Below are positions 55,149 to 64,000 of a stretch of 64,000 bases of DNA, in pieces (positions within the stretch are counted from its first letter, which is position 1; every line of letters starts with the position of its first letter). The stretch lies in contig NZ_PQBZ01000034.1 of NCBI RefSeq assembly GCF_002964665.1, positions 1,178,429-1,242,428 on the forward strand. The letters run 5' to 3'. Source of the stretch: Pseudoalteromonas sp. T1lg23B. Lineage in GTDB: Bacteria > Pseudomonadota > Gammaproteobacteria > Enterobacterales > Alteromonadaceae. The translations under genes were made by a program, and so were the position numbers. The notes below the pieces were generated by a model that worked only from the letters and a program-made list of their open reading frames with translations, did not search any database and was not told the DNA's origin.

Positions 55149-56747
55149 TTATTTAAATGCTAACCAGTCCAGCTCAAACCAAACCTGCTTATCCAAACGA
55201 ATTTCCAACGGTTCATTACTCGCGATAAGCAAGGCCGCTGCGTGGTAAGTTGTGAATTTGTCACCTTTTGGAATATGGTAGCGACCGACTAAATGGGCTC
55301 CCTGCCAAAGTTCAAAGCCCGAGTCTTGCTCAGCCATTGCCCTAAATGTCAGCTGAGCATGTTTGGTTTGTTTGGCCTCAAAAGCCACTTTCACCCAAGC
55401 GGGTTTGTGCGGTTTTACCCCTGTTGGAAAGTGGTCGGGGTTATCACTAAAGCCCACTATTGTGGCACTCTCTCGCTTGCCTAGCCAATAATATTGGCCA
55501 TCAAAAAAGTGTTCAGCTTCTATTCGCTCACTTTCTTTGAATATTTTCGCGTTACCATAGGCCACGATATGACTACCAAGCCCTTCTCCATACTCATTGT
55601 AAGAAAATACCTGATAGCGAACATATGCCTGTTCAGGCACTGTAATATCGGTATATTCAGGAGACTGTAGCTCGTCAACGAGTAACACAAAGTGCGTCGC
55701 CAGATTATTGGCTGGATCACTGATAGCACGGTAAACTGCGTACTTATTCCCCTCACCTTCTACATCTAACCAACTAATCTTTATGCTTTTATTTTTGTCT
55801 GACCCAACCTTCACACCAGTTGGTGTAGCTGGGATCATTTTGAGCTTAGCATGATGCGAACGCTGCACGTTTTGTGCGTTGTTAAGTTGCTCTGAGAATT
55901 TCATCGTCGCTGCGGTTACGCTGCCCAAATCATCAGCCTCCAGCACTAATCGGATCCCCTCAAGACCACCTTGGAAGTCTCTATCTATCCAATCTAATAC
56001 ATTAACCCCTCTTGGTTGCCAGTGCCAAGCCTCACCCGCGACAACATAACGCTTACAATCCGTGCGCTGTGCGTCACTGTACTCATGGCAGGTGCGCGTA
56101 AACTCCCTAACATTACCCATCATGTCGTACAGGCCAAATTGATTAGGCCGATACATGCCCACAACCGTGTGATAAACAGCACCGTCATTACAATTGGCAC
56201 TGCGCTTATAGCGCACTTGGTGGTGCTTTTTAAAACCAGCTATGTTGGCGATGTCTTCGGTATTTTCATAGTTACAGATTTCCCTCTGTTGAAAGTCATC
56301 CGCAAACGCCATACGTCCCGCTTTGCCCGCTAAAGCGGCTTGACGCCATTGCGATTCACTCGGTAGCCTATATGGTTTACCCGTTTTCTGCGCAAGCCAG
56401 TTGGCATAATCCAATGCCCCTTGAATGCCCGTACAAACAACGGGCCGATAAGGGTTTTCAATGAACACGGGCAAATCCCAAGATGCGGGGTTTTGTGGAT
56501 CAGGCCAACGCGTATCTGTAAATGCCATACAGTTTTTTGGTACCTGATAACCCGTATCCGCAATGAACTGGCTAAACTGCGCCACCGTCACTTCATACTT
56601 ACTCATGTAAAAGCCTCTGTCTTTGGAGGATTCACTGGTCGAAATGCGCTGCAGTATGGGCTCGATGACATCGTCTGTAGTCACCGCTTTAACACTCGAT
56701 AGCGCTGTGTTTACGGCAATGATTGAAATTAAAAAAAGATGTTTCAT
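55149..56747 (-). CDS. secreted SUMF1/formylglycine-generating-enzyme-fold protein
   Basis: 532 residues with a signal peptide (LISIIAVNTALSSVKA). The FGE-sulfatase fold spans residues about 40-270: YMSKYEVTVAQFSQFIAD, LPSESQWRQAALAGKAGRMA, FGLYDMMGNVREFTRTC, VVAGEAWHWQPRG. A fibronectin-III-like domain (TPTGVKVGSDKNKSIKISWL) and a C-terminal beta-sandwich (FEAKQTKHAQLTFRAMAEQD) follow. The catalytic Cys pair of true FGE (GGCP/C) is not clear, so it is probably a binding or other FGE-fold protein rather than a sulfatase maturase; no sulfatase lies nearby. It is alone on the minus strand. Confidence 0.82.
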   Translation of the reverse strand: MKHLFLISIIAVNTALSSVKAVTTDDVIEPILQRISTSESSKDRGFYMSKYEVTVAQFSQFIADTGYQVPKNCMAFTDTRWPDPQNPASWDLPVFIENPYRPVVCTGIQGALDYANWLAQKTGKPYRLPSESQWRQAALAGKAGRMAFADDFQQREICNYENTEDIANIAGFKKHHQVRYKRSANCNDGAVYHTVVGMYRPNQFGLYDMMGNVREFTRTCHEYSDAQRTDCKRYVVAGEAWHWQPRGVNVLDWIDRDFQGGLEGIRLVLEADDLGSVTAATMKFSEQLNNAQNVQRSHHAKLKMIPATPTGVKVGSDKNKSIKISWLDVEGEGNKYAVYRAISDPANNLATHFVLLVDELQSPEYTDITVPEQAYVRYQVFSYNEYGEGLGSHIVAYGNAKIFKESERIEAEHFFDGQYYWLGKRESATIVGFSDNPDHFPTGVKPHKPAWVKVAFEAKQTKHAQLTFRAMAEQDSGFELWQGAHLVGRYHIPKGDKFTTYHAAALLIASNEPLEIRLDKQVWFELDWLAFK

Positions 56748-56874
56748 AAATGCTCCTGTGTAAATTCCAAAACACAGTATGCAATTAGCGATGGGGGGTC
56801 TTATCGAACTTCTATTATTTGAGAAATGTTTTTTTAATTCTATTATTCAGGCTGTTATGCTGATTTCTATTTTC

Positions 56875-57126
56875 TTAACTTGCAGAAAAAGTAATCTCAC
56901 TAATATGTGGGTTCGCGACAGTCACTGCCAACTTGACGATTTCATCAAGCACGACCAAATCCATCTGCCCATCATGCTTTAGCTGTATGCACTCTTGGCG
57001 GGTCTCATTACGTTTTGTATCGACCGCGATGCCAACCACTATCCTCCCCGTTTTTAAGGTTAATCTAACAGGGTATTGATACATGCAAACAATCTCAATG
57101 TAGTCATGTTCATTGCAGCTCAGCAT
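56875..57126 (-). CDS. rof: Rho-binding antiterminator Rof-like protein
   Basis: An 83-residue protein of the Rof/YaeO family, which binds Rho and inhibits termination. It keeps the Sm-like beta-barrel: SCNEHDYIEIVCMYQYPVRL, LKTGRIVVGIAVDTKRNETR, QECIQLKHDGQMDLVVLDEI. AGGAGG six bases ahead of ATG 57126 decides the start over 57153. It lies 75 bases after rlmM, with a CCCCAACA/TGTTGGGG inverted repeat at 57171-57188 between them. Confidence 0.75.
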   Translation of the reverse strand: MLSCNEHDYIEIVCMYQYPVRLTLKTGRIVVGIAVDTKRNETRQECIQLKHDGQMDLVVLDEIVKLAVTVANPHISEITFSAS

Positions 57127-57170
57127 GAACCACCTCCTATGAATAATGACCAAGCGCCAACAAGGTGCGA

Positions 57171-57188
57171 CCCCAACAACTGTTGGGG
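57171..57188. repeat. inverted repeat between rlmM and rof
   Basis: CCCCAACA (57171-57178) and TGTTGGGG (57181-57188), a perfect 8-bp palindrome with a 2-base centre. It has no T-run in either direction, so it is a weak terminator at best. Confidence 0.4.
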
Positions 57189-57201
57189 TACAGTATAAGC
57201 G

Positions 57202-58287
57202 TTAACTGTATAGTTTCTCAGGTACACGGTTGACCTTGATATGGACCGTTACCTCTTCACGGTCATGGTATAAGTGCTTTGCCTGCAACTCATAGTCCAC
57301 TTCATATTTAGCTAATTCCTCGTGAATTAGCGCTAAGCACTCATAAACACTATCAAAACGCTTTTTCATCGGTAACTTAAGATTAAATATCAATTCTTTA
57401 GCAAAAGCATTAACTATCCAATCTAACATTAAATTAGTCACCTTCAATGGCTTTTCAACCATGTCACACACTAACCAATTGATGTTGCGCTTCTCAGGTA
57501 AGTATTTAAAGCCATCTTCTGTAAAGTGCTTTACTTGTCCTGATTCCATCAGCGCTTCGTTCATCGGGCCATTGTCGATGGCAGAAACAAACATGCCTCG
57601 GCGCACTAACTGATAGGTCCAACCGCCGGGACATGCCCCTAAATCGACGGCACGCATCCCCGGTTGTACGCGCTTTTCTACTTCATCTTTAGGAACAAAT
57701 ACGTTAAACGCTTCATCGAGCTTCAAGGTTGAACGACTCGGTGCATCTGCGGGCATTCTCAGACGTGGGATCCCCATAAAGAATGGTGAGTTATTGTTAC
57801 TCAATGAATAGCCCACATAGGCGGTATCATTGGCTAAAAACAAGACATGTAACACCGGTTTTGACGGTTTGTGATCCCGTGTCAGTTTGTTTAGCTTCTC
57901 TAAACTTTTTGCCAGTGGTGTCGAAAACTTTTTACAAAACTTAGAGAGCTCTTTCCCCTCATTGGTATCGGGTGTTTCTACGCGCAAATCACCACATAAT
58001 GGAAAATCACCAACAACAGCTTTAACTTCGCTTACTCTGTCTTCAATCGACATATTGCTCAGTAACACGCCTGCAAACCACTGACGAGCAAAAACTAGGC
58101 TCTTAAAATCGACCTTTTTGATAAGCTCTTGAGCATCACTGGGTGAAAAGCACTCAAAAGTCACAAAGCCCGTGTTTGGTTTTGCTTTAACATAGCCCCC
58201 AACGCCCTGCAAAGCGGCGTGATGGTTAATTTCAGCAGCGGCATCGTTTTCGAATCCACTGCGACAATAAATTACAACACTCGACAT
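57202..58287 (-). CDS. rlmM: 23S rRNA C2498 2'-O-ribose methyltransferase RlmM
   Basis: 361 residues, the normal RlmM length (366 in E. coli). It shows the N-terminal THUMP-like part (VVIYCRSGFENDAAAEINHH) and the Rossmann-fold methyltransferase with the SAM motif AVDLGACPGGWTYQLVRRGM, DNGPMNEALMESGQVKHFTE and NWLVCDMVEKPLKV. Acts on the 23S rRNA during ribosome assembly. It is the last gene of a gcvA-hydrolase-DUF423-rlmM run. Confidence 0.97.
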   Translation of the reverse strand: MSSVVIYCRSGFENDAAAEINHHAALQGVGGYVKAKPNTGFVTFECFSPSDAQELIKKVDFKSLVFARQWFAGVLLSNMSIEDRVSEVKAVVGDFPLCGDLRVETPDTNEGKELSKFCKKFSTPLAKSLEKLNKLTRDHKPSKPVLHVLFLANDTAYVGYSLSNNNSPFFMGIPRLRMPADAPSRSTLKLDEAFNVFVPKDEVEKRVQPGMRAVDLGACPGGWTYQLVRRGMFVSAIDNGPMNEALMESGQVKHFTEDGFKYLPEKRNINWLVCDMVEKPLKVTNLMLDWIVNAFAKELIFNLKLPMKKRFDSVYECLALIHEELAKYEVDYELQAKHLYHDREEVTVHIKVNRVPEKLYS

Positions 58288-58299
58288 GGGTGCTCTCTT

Positions 58300-58668
58300 T
58301 TAAAATGTGTGTTTACTTATTTTAATGATCATAACTAGCCAAGCGGCGATAAAACACAAGCCACCTAACGGCGTGATGGCTCCAAGCCATTTTAACCCCG
58401 TTAGTGCAAGTAAGTATAAACTACCGCTAAATAGCATAATACCCGCTATCAGTAACCAACCTGATAAACCAACCTTAATACCCCATTTTAATAACAAGGC
58501 GACCGCTATCAACGCTAAACCATGAGTCATTTGATAGTCGCTAGCGGTTTTAAAAATACTCAAAGCATAATCATCTAAATGACGCTTTAGGCCGTGTGCA
58601 GCAAACGCGCCGAGCATCACCGACAACATACAAAAGCCGCTGCCTGCTAATAGAAATAATTTAATCAT
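58300..58668 (-). CDS. DUF423 (YgdD-like) inner-membrane protein
   Basis: A 122-residue four-helix membrane protein with the DUF423 signature LSVMLGAFAAHGLKRHLDD and YQMTHGLALIAVALL, LKWLGAITPLGGLCFIAAW. It lies between the hydrolase gene (8-base overlap) and rlmM (12 bases). The gcvA-DUF423-rlmM order matches E. coli gcvA-ygdD-rlmM. Function is unknown. Confidence 0.93.
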   Translation of the reverse strand: MIKLFLLAGSGFCMLSVMLGAFAAHGLKRHLDDYALSIFKTASDYQMTHGLALIAVALLLKWGIKVGLSGWLLIAGIMLFSGSLYLLALTGLKWLGAITPLGGLCFIAAWLVMIIKISKHTF

Positions 58669-59290
58669 CGCGATGAACCTGCATAAATTTAGCGGCCTGC
58701 TTAGCCGCTTCTAGCAGATGTTCAGCTTCACTATAACCGCTTTTTTTGCGCGGCTTGAGTGAGTGGTCACCATCTGCAAAGAATATGAAATCTGGCGCAT
58801 TATCCATTTTAAGCTGCGCTAACTCAATTTGACTGCCAAAGGTATCACGCTCCCCTTGCAAGACTAAAAAGGGGCAAGGGATCTCTGCAAAGTGCTCTAT
58901 TCTTAGCTTGTCAGGTTTACCCGGTGGATGAAATGGATAACCCATAGCAATCACACCTTTAACAGGATATTTCCCTTCAGTGACTAACATTGAAGCCATT
59001 CTCCCACCCATTGACTTGCCACCAATAAACAGTGGAAGCGCTTGGTCTGCTTGCGCTAGCTGATTGGCAAAGCATGCTAATAATTTTGGGGCTCTGTCTG
59101 GCGGTCGACGTTTATCCAGCGCTTTGGCCTGTTGCATATATTCAAAATCAAACAAGCCAACTTGAATACCCAAGTCACACAAATGTTGCGCGATAGTTTG
59201 CATAAATGCTGAGTCGCTCCCCGCTCCCGCCCCATGGGCAAAAATAAACTGAGCGATGGGTTGCTTTGGTTTGAACCACTGTATTGTCAT
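58661..59290 (-). CDS. alpha/beta hydrolase (KANL3/Tex30-like)
   Basis: A 209-residue hydrolase with oxyanion part FAHGAGAGSDSAFM, nucleophile elbow GGKSMGGRMAS, acid GERDTFGSQ and catalytic His in ADGDHSLKPRKKSGYS: the full Ser-Asp-His triad. It overlaps the DUF423 gene by 8 bases and shares a base with the gcvA stop (TAATG), so it is part of the operon, an insertion into the E. coli-like gcvA-ygdD-rlmM order. Substrate is unknown. Confidence 0.9.
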   Translation of the reverse strand: MTIQWFKPKQPIAQFIFAHGAGAGSDSAFMQTIAQHLCDLGIQVGLFDFEYMQQAKALDKRRPPDRAPKLLACFANQLAQADQALPLFIGGKSMGGRMASMLVTEGKYPVKGVIAMGYPFHPPGKPDKLRIEHFAEIPCPFLVLQGERDTFGSQIELAQLKMDNAPDFIFFADGDHSLKPRKKSGYSEAEHLLEAAKQAAKFMQVHRDD

Positions 59291-60183
59291 TACAATTGCT
59301 CTTGTTCAACAAGACTGAGCATCCAGTCTCTAAATGATACGATTTTACCGAGTTCAGACTGAGACTCCCGCAGGACTAAGTAGTAAGCATTTTTACTTTC
59401 TAGCACATGATTAAACGGGATAATCAAACGCCCAGAGTCCAAGTCTGGTTTCGCTAGTACACTGTTACCCAGCGCCACCCCTTGGCCATGTACCGCAGCT
59501 TGCAAGACCATGGAGGAGTGACTGAAGATTGGGCCCTGATTTACCTGTACATTCCTAACCCCTGCCGTTTTCATCCACGCTTTCCATGCTCTTCTTGAGG
59601 TGTCATGAAGCAAGGTATGATGGGCCAAATCACTGGGTTGATCTAAAGGCTTGGGGCCATTGAGTAACAATGGGCTACATAAGGGTACTAAATATTCCGT
59701 ATGCAATTTATGTGTTTGCACGCCACTCCAATGCCCACGACCATAATAGATGGCTACGTCAACATCGTCAGTTAGGGAGTTTTCATCATGATCTTGCGCT
59801 TTGATCCGCACATCAATTTCAGGATGAAGTTCATTAAACAAACTGAGCCTTGGCACCAACCATTGGATAGCAAAGCTCGGCGTTAAACTAACGGTTAATG
59901 ACCCTTTAGCACCACGTGCTAATAGCTTTTCAGTGGCATCAATCAACTGAGAAAAGATCTCTTTAATGTCCAGAAAGTAGCCTTGACCTTCCTCTGTTAG
60001 CAGTAAAGAGCGATTCTTGCGCAGGAATAACTTAAGCCCCAAGTGCTCTTCTAAAATCTTGATTTGGTGACTAACAGCCGCTTGTGTAACGTACAGCTCT
60101 TCTGCTGCTTTGGTGAAGCTCAAATGTCTGGCGGCGGCTTCGAACGCTTTAAGCGCATTCAACGGAGGAAGTCTTCTGGACAT
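59290..60183 (-). CDS. gcvA: LysR-family regulator GcvA
   Basis: A 297-residue regulator nearly colinear with E. coli GcvA: LPPLNALKAFEAAARHLSFT, KAAEELYVTQAAVSHQIKIL (helix-turn-helix) and the effector domain SLTVSLTPSFAIQWLVPRLS. It controls the glycine-cleavage system in response to glycine and purines in E. coli; several Pseudoalteromonas LysR proteins of this group are also called GcvA-like. It heads the hydrolase-DUF423-rlmM run. Confidence 0.9.
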   Translation of the reverse strand: MSRRLPPLNALKAFEAAARHLSFTKAAEELYVTQAAVSHQIKILEEHLGLKLFLRKNRSLLLTEEGQGYFLDIKEIFSQLIDATEKLLARGAKGSLTVSLTPSFAIQWLVPRLSLFNELHPEIDVRIKAQDHDENSLTDDVDVAIYYGRGHWSGVQTHKLHTEYLVPLCSPLLLNGPKPLDQPSDLAHHTLLHDTSRRAWKAWMKTAGVRNVQVNQGPIFSHSSMVLQAAVHGQGVALGNSVLAKPDLDSGRLIIPFNHVLESKNAYYLVLRESQSELGKIVSFRDWMLSLVEQEQL

Positions 60184-60245
60184 AGCGAAAATGCCTTACA
60201 AGTTAAGCCATCATTGCCCAGCTGATGCTGGGCTATCTGTTTGGG

Positions 60246-61112
<867 letters not shown>

Positions 61113-62363
61113 TTAACTGCCAATGATACGCAGCAACTGACCACAGAGCCACGCCATATACGTACCTAGCGCATAACCAAGTACTGCTAATAATACCCCT
61201 ACCGGAGCCAGTGCGGGGTGAAATGCCGATGCAACCACCGGCGCCGAAGCTGCACCACCAATATTTGCTTTGCTGCCCACAGCAACGTAGAACACCGGTG
61301 CTTTTATAATTTTTGCCACCAAGAATAATAGTCCAATATGGATCGCCATCCAAATTAAGCCTATGATCATGTACTTAGGAGCTTCTACAATTTTTGTTAT
61401 ATCCATATGTAACCCGATAGTCGCAATTAAGATATACAAAAAGCTTGCCCCAACCTTTGAAGCACCGACAGCTTCATACTGACGCGCTTTAGTAAACGAG
61501 AGCGCCAAGCCAATAGTGGTCACTAACACAATGATCCAAAACAATTTACTGTGTAGCGAAAACTTTTTCAGGCCAGGGTAATGTTCAACAAAGAAAGGCA
61601 CCAATATATCTGCGGCGAAGTGGGCAAGGCCCGTAGCCCCAAATGCCAAAGCCAGCATGATCATGAGATCACTAAGTTCAGGTTTTCGGGCGTGCTGAGC
61701 TTCAAATTGCTGAACTTTATCAATTAAGCGATCGATTGAGCGAGTGTCAGCACCGGTTCTTGCATCGATTTCTTTGTGCTTTGCAGCAAGCATTAACAAC
61801 GCAGCCATCCACAAGTTGGCAACCACAATATCAACCGTGACCATTACGGTGAAGATCTCTCCACCCGCGCCGTAAATTTCTTTCATGGCAAGCATATTCG
61901 CCCCGCCGCCAATCCAGCTTCCTGCTAAAGCTGCCATGCCTCGCCACAAAGCCTCAGGCCCCGTTACACCGAGTAGTTCAGGCATGATACTCGCCACTAT
62001 GAGCAAAGCGATAGGCCCACCAATAACCACTCCTACGGTGCCTGTTAGAAACATAATGATGGCCTTTTTACCCAAACCAAGAATAGCTTTGAGATCAATA
62101 CTAAGTGTTAGCAGTACCAAACATGCGGGTAACAGAAAGTATTTAGCGACGGTGTAAACATCATTATTGTTACCATCAACTATGCCAAAGGTATTAAGTA
62201 ATGACGGCAAAAAGTAGCACATCAATAATGCGGGTACGTACTTATAAAACTTAGCCCAAAAACCTTGTTTTAAATTTGATGTATAAAATACAAATCCAAG
62301 AATGAGCGCAAGCAGGCCCAAAATGACAGCATTATTTGTGATTAAAGCTGATCCTTCTTCCAT
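61113..62363 (-). CDS. DUF819-family membrane protein
   Basis: A 416-residue protein with about 11 helices and the DUF819 pattern: ALLMCYFLPSLLNTFGIVDG, MAALAGSWIGGGANMLAMKE, VVTTIGLALSFTKARQYEAV and FYVAVGSKANIGGAASAPVV. Often annotated as a keto-acid or sugar-acid-related transporter, without proof. GAGGG precedes ATG 62363. It lies between sirB1 and kdsA, where many gammaproteobacteria have no extra gene. Confidence 0.9.
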   Translation of the reverse strand: MEEGSALITNNAVILGLLALILGFVFYTSNLKQGFWAKFYKYVPALLMCYFLPSLLNTFGIVDGNNNDVYTVAKYFLLPACLVLLTLSIDLKAILGLGKKAIIMFLTGTVGVVIGGPIALLIVASIMPELLGVTGPEALWRGMAALAGSWIGGGANMLAMKEIYGAGGEIFTVMVTVDIVVANLWMAALLMLAAKHKEIDARTGADTRSIDRLIDKVQQFEAQHARKPELSDLMIMLALAFGATGLAHFAADILVPFFVEHYPGLKKFSLHSKLFWIIVLVTTIGLALSFTKARQYEAVGASKVGASFLYILIATIGLHMDITKIVEAPKYMIIGLIWMAIHIGLLFLVAKIIKAPVFYVAVGSKANIGGAASAPVVASAFHPALAPVGVLLAVLGYALGTYMAWLCGQLLRIIGS

Positions 62364-62383
62364 AGCAGCCCTCGTTATTATTT

Positions 62384-63193
62384 TTAATGGAGTATGTTGT
62401 TGTGATCGGCAAGTTCTGCAATTTGGTGCTGAATAATCTCAATGGTTGGATCATCTGGGCACTCGTCAACAAAGAATTGTAGATCTTCCTTTGCCATTTT
62501 TGGGCAATTCAATTGATTGAGTAAATAACCTCTATCGCGACGTTCGTATGGGTCATCCCCTATCAAGTCCATCAGTAATTCCACACAACTTAATGCATGG
62601 CTGAACTTATCTGCCGCTATAAAGGCCCACTTTTGTTGCGCAAGATAGAGCTTTACAGCTTCATCTCCCATTACAAGTTCTAATGGTTCTTCATTCTTAT
62701 CAGCGTCCGGGTCGTTTTCAGGCACAATATACCAGTTTTGCTGCCCATTATTTGGGTCAACTAAATACCCTTCATCATTACTGATAGTCACGTGAACCAT
62801 GACCTCACCCTGACTTAAGGCTAAATTCGCATCAAACTCAGCACGTTGCAATAGATAACTCAGTATCATTGCAAGCGCCGTGGGAGAGCCACTACGCATA
62901 TTGAGTACATAACACACGCTGTTGAGCGTATATTCAGGAATATTCTGATCGCTGCCACTAAACAACCAAACTGTGTAAAAGGCATCTAATAATTTATCTA
63001 AACGTTCATGTTGGTGCGAGTATTGGGCACAGATTTGATCCGTCAGCAATTCTAACTCTGCTAGCTGACAAAAGCTGGTTTCTAGTTTGGCTTGCGCATC
63101 CCAATGCCTCTCCGCCTTGATACAGCGAAATAGCGGATCTTGAGGTATGTAATCTGTACTACCGTCTTGTTCTTCGAACCAGATATCAGTCAT
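62384..63193 (-). CDS. sirB1: SirB1-family protein (transglutaminase-like plus TPR)
   Basis: A 269-residue protein of the SirB1/YchA family: an N-terminal transglutaminase-like fold (YTLNSVCYVLNMRSGSPTAL, NDEGYLVDPNNGQQNWYIV) and a short C-terminal TPR (YLLNQLNCPKMAKEDLQFFV). The usual catalytic Cys is not obvious. In E. coli it lies between prmC/sirB2 and kdsA; here the order is sirB2, sirB1, DUF819, kdsA. Role not known beyond genetic links. Confidence 0.9.
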   Translation of the reverse strand: MTDIWFEEQDGSTDYIPQDPLFRCIKAERHWDAQAKLETSFCQLAELELLTDQICAQYSHQHERLDKLLDAFYTVWLFSGSDQNIPEYTLNSVCYVLNMRSGSPTALAMILSYLLQRAEFDANLALSQGEVMVHVTISNDEGYLVDPNNGQQNWYIVPENDPDADKNEEPLELVMGDEAVKLYLAQQKWAFIAADKFSHALSCVELLMDLIGDDPYERRDRGYLLNQLNCPKMAKEDLQFFVDECPDDPTIEIIQHQIAELADHNNILH

Positions 63194-63340
63194 ATATACC
63201 GAGTTAACTCACAATTTCTAATAAACGAAAGTCTAGTCTACCACTTTTTGCTACAGACCCAAATAGCGATGCTATGAGCTGCATACTTTTAATTATCACC
63301 GTCAACCAATAGCGGCGTAGAGTGCTAATTTATAGAAACC

Positions 63341-63366
63341 AAAAAAGCGCATGAAAGCGCTTTTTT
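63341..63366. terminator. bidirectional terminator after sirB2
   Basis: AAAAAAGCGC-ATGAAA-GCGCTTTTTT, perfect and symmetric. It ends sirB2 on the minus strand, so sirB1 needs its own promoter, in the 147 bases to 63193. Confidence 0.85.
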
Positions 63367-63389
63367 AACATAGGCTTGTGGCGTTTAGA

Positions 63390-63764
63390 TTACAAAATAA
63401 ACGCAGATTTTGTCGCTGCTAAATAGCCAATCCCCAATAACGAGACCGTGACCCCAATAAAAGTCGCTATCTGTGTTTGTTTACTTGTTGATTTTGCACC
63501 TATCACTCCAAGTGCAATGTAAGCAATTACCAGTACTATCTTTTCTAGTAGCCAAGGTTGTCCCAGAGGGTTAATACTTCCCACCACTAACAAAGCGATT
63601 GCCGAAACCAGTAGCAATGTATCTATGCTGTGGCTGGCTATAAAAACGCCTTTATTAGCAGCTAACTTGCCACTGGCAAAACGAGAAAAAGCGCGGGTGT
63701 AAAATAACAAAATGCTGAGCACAACAAATAGCATATGTGTGTGTTTTAGTGCTAAATAATCCAT
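63390..63764 (-). CDS. sirB2: SirB2-family inner-membrane protein
   Basis: A 124-residue four-helix protein with the SirB2 pattern: LALKHTHMLFVVLSILLFYT, HSIDTLLLVSAIALLVVG, GQPWLLEKIVLVIAYIALG. Function unknown. It lies 12 bases after the stop of the HD-GYP gene, probably in one transcript, and is followed by a strong terminator. Confidence 0.93.
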   Translation of the reverse strand: MDYLALKHTHMLFVVLSILLFYTRAFSRFASGKLAANKGVFIASHSIDTLLLVSAIALLVVGSINPLGQPWLLEKIVLVIAYIALGVIGAKSTSKQTQIATFIGVTVSLLGIGYLAATKSAFIL

Positions 63765-63776
63765 ATTTACTCTTAG

Positions 63777-64000
63777 TTAGTGTTGTTTGTCAGGAAAGCG
63801 AGCCAAGATGGCTTCTACATCATCAATGTGTTCATTCAAAATATCAACCAAACTGGGGTCAAAGTGTTTGCCTTTTTGATTGTTAACCTCAGCCAATGCT
63901 TGCTCTTTGCTCCAAGGCTCTTTGTAGCAACGTTTATGGCGCAGTGCATCATACACATCTGCTAATGCAACGATACGACCAAAAACATGAATGTCTTCAC
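63777..64000 (-). CDS. HD-GYP-domain protein, C-terminal part (5' end outside window)
   Basis: The minus strand is open from the window edge to TAA at 63777-63779. The 73 visible residues (GRIVALADVYDALRHKRCYK, EPWSKEQALAEVNNQKGKHF, DPSLVDILNEHIDDVEAIL) match the end of an HD-GYP domain, which degrades cyclic-di-GMP. A common arrangement is an N-terminal receiver, not visible here. It is upstream of sirB2. Confidence 0.88.
   Translation of the reverse strand, partial: EDIHVFGRIVALADVYDALRHKRCYKEPWSKEQALAEVNNQKGKHFDPSLVDILNEHIDDVEAILARFPDKQH

Overview
The window looks like chromosomal DNA of a marine gammaproteobacterium, most likely Pseudoalteromonas or a close relative in the Alteromonadales. 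This rests on gene content and order: rsxDGE-nth, a smc-zipA-ligA block, an arginine-to-putrescine pair speA-speB, gcvA-(hydrolase)-DUF423-rlmM, kdsA near sirB1/sirB2, a csgBAEFG curli locus, and very large tRNA-Glu and tRNA-Val arrays. No species call can be proved without a database search. No phage, transposase, integrase, rRNA operon, CRISPR array or replication origin was seen.

Layout. Bases 1-2809 hold the end of the Rsx/Rnf electron-transport operon and nth; rsxG carries a one-base frameshift. Bases 2812-9540 are an accessory region after nth, made of three cargo blocks (AraC regulator plus VOC protein; a metallo-beta-lactamase-like secreted protein plus an HxlR/NTF2-like pair; a soluble PAS chemoreceptor). 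Each block is closed by a decayed copy of the 3' end of nth, so nth looks like a repeated insertion or recombination point. Bases 9566-12927 hold a small Cys-ended double-glycine peptide, two paralogous unknown membrane proteins, and a divergent LytTR regulator with a cytochrome b561: a candidate undescribed peptide (RiPP or microcin-like) locus. Bases 13254-20963 form a probable cyanophycin-use locus: secreted cyanophycinase, TonB receptor, YfcC-type carrier, and an isoaspartyl-dipeptidase-like enzyme that lacks two expected metal ligands.

Bases 21401-24666 are RNA: six tRNA-Glu and one tRNA-Ala on the minus strand with alternating spacers, then six tRNA-Val on the plus strand mixed with and followed by eight decayed tRNA-Val-like repeats. 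Bases 24857-35781 are mostly housekeeping (TPR response regulator, msrB, ligA, zipA, a frameshifted smc, a TrmH-type methyltransferase). Bases 36145-44032 hold a secreted protein, an S8 protease, and a curli locus with a convergent csgD-like regulator and a consensus FNR-type box upstream. Bases 44458-64000 carry speB-speA, a PaeA/YtfL-like membrane protein, cysZ, a lipoprotein phosphodiesterase, a ToxR/CadC-like TPR regulator, a SUMF1-like secreted protein, rof, rlmM, gcvA, kdsA, DUF819, sirB1, sirB2 and the end of an HD-GYP protein.

How the parts connect: the cyanophycin genes would release beta-Asp-Arg outside the cell, import it and yield Asp and Arg; Arg could feed SpeA/SpeB to putrescine, and a PaeA-like protein nearby might export it. 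That chain is inference. The two single-base disruptions (rsxG, smc) both hit conserved genes and may be sequence errors rather than biology.
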